Position numbers and translations under genes: made by a program | Assembly (NCBI GenBank): GCA_946629405.1 | Contig: CAMOXW010000096.1 | Span: 1-26,748 of the forward strand | DNA from: an uncultured Ruminococcus sp. | GTDB lineage: Bacteria > Bacillota_A > Clostridia > Oscillospirales > Ruminococcaceae | Reading direction: 5' to 3' | Length of the DNA: 26,748 nucleotides | The notes under the pieces: model-generated | The model's input: the letters and a program-made list of their open reading frames with translations, nothing else | Database searches by the model: none | What the model was told of the DNA's origin: nothing | Shown: positions 24,312 to 26,748 of the stretch, piece by piece | Layout: each line of letters opens with the position of its first letter | Numbering within the stretch: position 1 is the first letter of the stretch

Positions 24312-25010
24312 TTACCATTCAAGCTCTTCTGCGGGGATCTTAGAGGGATTGACCTCATTCTTCCTGATAACCCCGTCGCGGAGCTTAATAACGCGGTCAG
24401 CCATATTTCTGATAGCGTCGTTGTGGGTGACCATGATGACAGTGCTGCCGTATTTCTGGTTGACGGTCTCGATGAGTTTCAGTATCTCCTTCGAGGTATT
24501 GTAGTCGAGAGCGCCGGTAGGCTCGTCGCAGAGCAGGATATCGGGATTTTTGACGATAGCTCTTCCGATAGCTGTACGCTGCTGCTGACCGCCGGAGAGC
24601 TGATTGGGGAGCTTGTGGCGGTGCTCATAAAGTCCGAGAGTTTTGAGGATATCATCAACGTCGAGCGGGGAGCTTCCGAGATAAGCGCCGACCTCGACAT
24701 TTTCCTTGATATTGAGGTTGGGGATGAGGTTGTACATCTGGAAGATATAGCCGAGGTGGCGGCGGCGGTAGAGCGTGAGCGCTTTCTCGTTCATGTCGGC
24801 GGTTTTCTCGCCGTTTATGGAAATATAGCCGCTGTCAGCGCGGTCGATGCCGCCGATGATATTTAGCAGTGTAGACTTGCCTGAGCCCGAGGGGCCGAGA
24901 AGCACGCAGAACTCGCCTTTTTCGAGCTCGAATGAAATACCCTTGAGTACCTCAACGCGGTTCTCCTCCTCGCCGAAGTGTTTTTTTATGTCGCTGATCT
25001 GTATAAACAA
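24312..25010 (-). CDS. ABC transporter ATP-binding protein, MacB/LolD type
   Basis: This ATPase of about 233 aa powers the adjacent permease. Motifs are Walker A GPSGSGKST, Q-loop FQMYNLIPNL, signature LSGGQQQR, Walker B ILLCDEPTGALD and H-loop VTHND. The D-loop/Walker B wording EPTGALD is typical of the MacB/LolD/BceA group. An in-frame GTG at 25019 lies directly inside the AAGGAG Shine-Dalgarno, so the TTG at 25010, eight bases after AAGGAG, is the more likely start, giving an N-terminus of MFIQISDIKKHFG. It is the first gene of the two-gene operon and is preceded by a promoter with a palindromic operator. Confidence 0.93.
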   Translation of the reverse strand: MFIQISDIKKHFGEEENRVEVLKGISFELEKGEFCVLLGPSGSGKSTLLNIIGGIDRADSGYISINGEKTADMNEKALTLYRRRHLGYIFQMYNLIPNLNIKENVEVGAYLGSSPLDVDDILKTLGLYEHRHKLPNQLSGGQQQRTAIGRAIVKNPDILLCDEPTGALDYNTSKEILKLIETVNQKYGSTVIMVTHNDAIRNMADRVIKLRDGVIRKNEVNPSKIPAEELEW

Positions 25011-25032
25011 GCTGATCACTCCTTATATAAAG

Positions 25033-25079
25033 TTAGTGCGTACTAATAAAATACTACCACTTGGCGGGAGAAAAGTCAA
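25033..25079 (-). promoter_or_regulatory. Promoter and operator of the ABC exporter operon
   Basis: On the minus strand, TTGACT (25079-25074), a 17-bp spacer and TAGTAT (25056-25051) are followed by the palindrome TTAGTGCGTACTAA (25033-25046, plus-strand reading) over the expected transcription start. That is a typical TetR/MarR/PadR repressor position. No such regulator gene is next to it. From 25080 to 25226 I see no gene. Confidence 0.65.
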
Positions 25080-25226
25080 TAAAGTTGCGTATGGTTGTCA
25101 AATATTTGTCGGAAGCTCCAAATAGCCTCCGTGATGTGAGGAATAAACTGTCTTGTTTTATGGTTAGAAGCGATCGCTGGCAGGGGAGGGACGAGCAGAT
25201 GTTTTGCCCCGATAAATACAATAAAC

Positions 25227-25259
25227 AAAAAACGCATGAGAAGATATGTTCCCATGCGT
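25227..25259 (-). terminator. Terminator of the CDF transporter gene
   Basis: On the minus strand ACGCATG (25259-25253) pairs with CATGCGT (25238-25232), followed by a T-run (A at 25227-25231 on plus). It lies just after the stop codon at 25266. Confidence 0.82.
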
Positions 25260-25265
25260 AGGTTT

Positions 25266-26357
25266 TTATATGTCCGCGTCCATTGTTATGATGATGCTCC
25301 ACTCCGGAAAAGCCGCCTCAGCCTCTGACCTTATCTCCTCCATAACAGCGCTGCGGTCCGGGAGGGCGAAATCAAGAATGACATCGAAGCTGAGCTGCTT
25401 TGTTTTTTCGTCCATATAGAAGCCGTGTATCTGCAAAACTCCATCATGCCGGAGAACCATTTCCGATATTCTGCTGCGGATGTCAGACTGACTGCTGTCA
25501 ACCGAATAAATACCGATGCCCGCAAGGATGATGCCATGCTCAGTGTAGACGCTTTCGGCGATGCGGCGCTCCATACGGTCGATCTCGACGGCATTCATGT
25601 CGGAGGGGATCTCAACGTGTACCGAGCCGATGAGCCTGTCAGGACCGTAGCTGTGCAGCAGGAGGTCATATGCACCGGAGACTGCCTCATCGCTGCAAAT
25701 GGTCTTCTTGACTGCGGAAACAATGTCGCGGTCGATGCGCTTTCCGAGGATTTCATCCACCGTGTCAAGGAGGATCTCAATACCAGCCCTGATGATGAAG
25801 GCTGAGATTATTATACCAACGAATGCCTCGAGGTTGAGCCCGGTGAACTTGCATATCAGTGCACTCGCAAGAACCGATGCCGAGAGCACCGCGTCGAAAA
25901 GTGCATCTGAACCAGAGGCGGCAAGTGAGCCTGAATTGGCTTTTTTTCCCATAGCAGAAACGTACCGCCCGAGTACGACCTTGACTGCAACAGCGGCTCC
26001 GACGATTATCAGCGAAACTATCGAGTAGTCCGGGTCAGTAGGTGAGAAAATCTTCTTCACCGACTCTATCCCGGCAGCAATACCGGCATACAGAATGATG
26101 ACTGCCACGACCATTGCGCTGAGGTATTCCGCACGACCGTGCCCGAGAGGGTGTTCCTTGTCAGGCTTTTTTCCGGCGAGCTTGGTGCCTATAATCGTAA
26201 CAAGTGACGAAAAAACGTCGCTGAGGTTGTTCAAAGCGTCGAGGACAACAGCGATAGAGCCTGAGATAAGCCCCACCGCAGCTTTGAAGGCTGAGAGGAG
26301 AATATTTGTAACTATGCCTATAATACTTGTTCTGACGATGATTTTATTTCTGTCCAT
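25266..26357 (-). CDS. Cation diffusion facilitator (CDF) family efflux transporter
   Basis: This 363-aa proton-driven divalent-cation exporter is located in the cytoplasmic membrane. The transmembrane region (about 8-205) carries the metal-site motif LDALNNLSDV (Asn43, Asp47), the family segment KEHPLGHGRAEYL, and the second site motif SGSDALFDAV. A cytoplasmic C-terminal ferredoxin-like domain (about 205-290) is followed by an extra segment of about 70 residues that resembles a second copy of that fold. Asn/Asp rather than His in the metal site would fit manganese or iron better than zinc, but specificity is not certain. GGGAGGAA precedes ATG 26357. A longer in-frame start at 26444 overlaps the -35 element and is rejected. 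Transcribed alone. Confidence 0.92.
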   Translation of the reverse strand: MDRNKIIVRTSIIGIVTNILLSAFKAAVGLISGSIAVVLDALNNLSDVFSSLVTIIGTKLAGKKPDKEHPLGHGRAEYLSAMVVAVIILYAGIAAGIESVKKIFSPTDPDYSIVSLIIVGAAVAVKVVLGRYVSAMGKKANSGSLAASGSDALFDAVLSASVLASALICKFTGLNLEAFVGIIISAFIIRAGIEILLDTVDEILGKRIDRDIVSAVKKTICSDEAVSGAYDLLLHSYGPDRLIGSVHVEIPSDMNAVEIDRMERRIAESVYTEHGIILAGIGIYSVDSSQSDIRSRISEMVLRHDGVLQIHGFYMDEKTKQLSFDVILDFALPDRSAVMEEIRSEAEAAFPEWSIIITMDADI

Positions 26358-26415
26358 AGAAAGTTCCTCCCGGTTTTTTTGAGCGGCGCAAATGCTCCGT
26401 TCGGACATTTTAATT

Positions 26416-26444
26416 ATTATACCACAGATAATTGATAATTTCAA
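26416..26444 (-). promoter_or_regulatory. Promoter of the CDF transporter gene
   Basis: On the minus strand, TTGAAA (26444-26439), a 17-bp spacer and TATAAT (26421-26416), preceded by TGg, form an extended -10 promoter about 60 bp before the start codon. Confidence 0.82.
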
Positions 26445-26487
26445 TACGCCGGGGATTTGATTAGTATATTTTTTTTATTCGGGGCTA

Positions 26488-26516
26488 TTGATTTTTTCAG
26501 GCAGATATGATATAAT
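26488..26516 (+). promoter_or_regulatory. Promoter upstream of the tRNA-Ser half and tRNA-Ser
   Basis: TTGATT (26488-26493), a 17-bp spacer and TATAAT (26511-26516), preceded by TGa, form a strong promoter. Its predicted start, near 26523, lies 9 bases before the truncated tRNA copy. This looks like the original tRNA-Ser promoter. Confidence 0.75.
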
Positions 26517-26531
26517 ATCATAGTAATTTAT

Positions 26532-26571
26532 GCAGTGGTATCGAAGTGGTCATAACGGACATGACTCGAAA
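26532..26571 (+). pseudogene. Truncated tRNA-Ser: exact copy of the 5' half
   Basis: These 40 bases (GCAGTGGTATCGAAGTGG to ACTCGAAA) are identical to 26700-26739, the 5' half of the downstream tRNA-Ser(CGA). Identity stops exactly at the 3' edge of the anticodon loop, where CATAGTC replaces the expected TCATG arm. No variable arm, T-arm or acceptor partner follows, so it cannot mature into a tRNA. The next 128 bases (26572-26699) hold no gene; they contain TTCTCGCAGTTT-type short tandem repeats near 26658-26682. Confidence 0.85.
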
Positions 26572-26699
26572 CATAGTCGTTCCTGAGCTTGCCGCACTTT
26601 GATATATCCCTGTTCTGCGTGGTTTCAGCGGTGTTCGCAGTTGTGTTTGCAATCGGCTTTCTCGCAGTTTTCTCGCAGTTTTATAGTTAAATTAAATAC

Positions 26700-26748
26700 G
26701 CAGTGGTATCGAAGTGGTCATAACGGACATGACTCGAAATCATGATGC
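26700..26748 (+). tRNA. tRNA-Ser(CGA), 5' part, cut by the window end
   Basis: The sequence begins with a plausible acceptor strand GCAGTGG (26700-26706), followed by T8/A9, a D-arm containing AAGTGGTCATAACGG, and an anticodon arm CATGA-CTCGAAA-TCATG (26728-26744) with anticodon CGA. The 5 bp of the anticodon stem pair perfectly. The variable arm, T-arm and 3' acceptor strand lie outside the window; CCACTGC would be expected at the 3' end. The nearest own promoter is weak (TATAGT at 26682-26687). Confidence 0.82.

Noticed and set aside
26358..26444. Longer start for the CDF gene (ATG 26444)
   Set aside because: It lies within the -35 of the gene's promoter. ATG 26357 has a GGGAGGAA ribosome binding site.

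Overview
The window looks like a chromosomal segment from a fibre-degrading, cellulosome-forming Gram-positive anaerobe, most likely Ruminococcus flavefaciens or a close relative. The evidence is four secreted proteins with type I-like dockerins, multidomain CBM/GH enzymes, strong TTGACA/TATAAT promoters, AGGAGG ribosome binding sites and Thr-rich linkers. The species is inferred from gene content and was not tested by comparison.

Layout. (1) 1-1942: a leader packed with perfect inverted repeats, then an ECF sigma factor and an overlapping single-pass membrane protein that is probably its anti-sigma factor or sensor. (2) 2026-8817: a strong promoter with a 5' hairpin, then five same-strand genes ending at a clear terminator. 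They encode a secreted protein with about 25 cell-wall-binding repeats and a transglutaminase-like triad, a lipoprotein, an MBOAT O-acyltransferase, its AlgJ/DHHW partner, and a small dockerin protein of unknown function. (3) 9039-18622: a plant-fibre locus. It holds a CBM22-GH10-CBM22-dockerin-GH43-CBM6 xylanase/arabinofuranosidase, a cytoplasmic GH5 glucanase, an AraC-type regulator, and a CBM4-GH9-dockerin-GH16 cellulase/lichenase. (4) 18623-19013: an intergenic region made of consecutive hairpins, including a 178-bp MITE-like foldback element and a bidirectional terminator. (5) 19014-21782, minus strand: a dockerin-bearing HExxH metallopeptidase-like protein with hexapeptide beta-helix repeats and a LamG-like domain. 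(6) 22012-25079, minus strand: a two-gene ABC exporter with a palindromic operator. (7) 25227-26444, minus strand: a CDF cation-efflux transporter. (8) 26488-26748: a promoter, an exact copy of the 5' half of a tRNA-Ser(CGA), a 128-bp spacer, and the start of an apparently intact tRNA-Ser(CGA) cut off by the window end.

How it fits together. The secreted dockerin enzymes should dock onto cohesin scaffoldins, which are not in this window, to attack xylan, cellulose and mixed-linkage glucan. The cytoplasmic GH5 would finish imported oligosaccharides, and the AraC protein is the obvious local regulator. The O-acetylation operon modifies an exported polysaccharide and unexpectedly includes a dockerin protein. 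The most notable items are that dockerin gene inside the acyltransferase operon, the peptidase/beta-helix/LamG/dockerin fusion, the duplicated tRNA-Ser half, and the foldback repeat.
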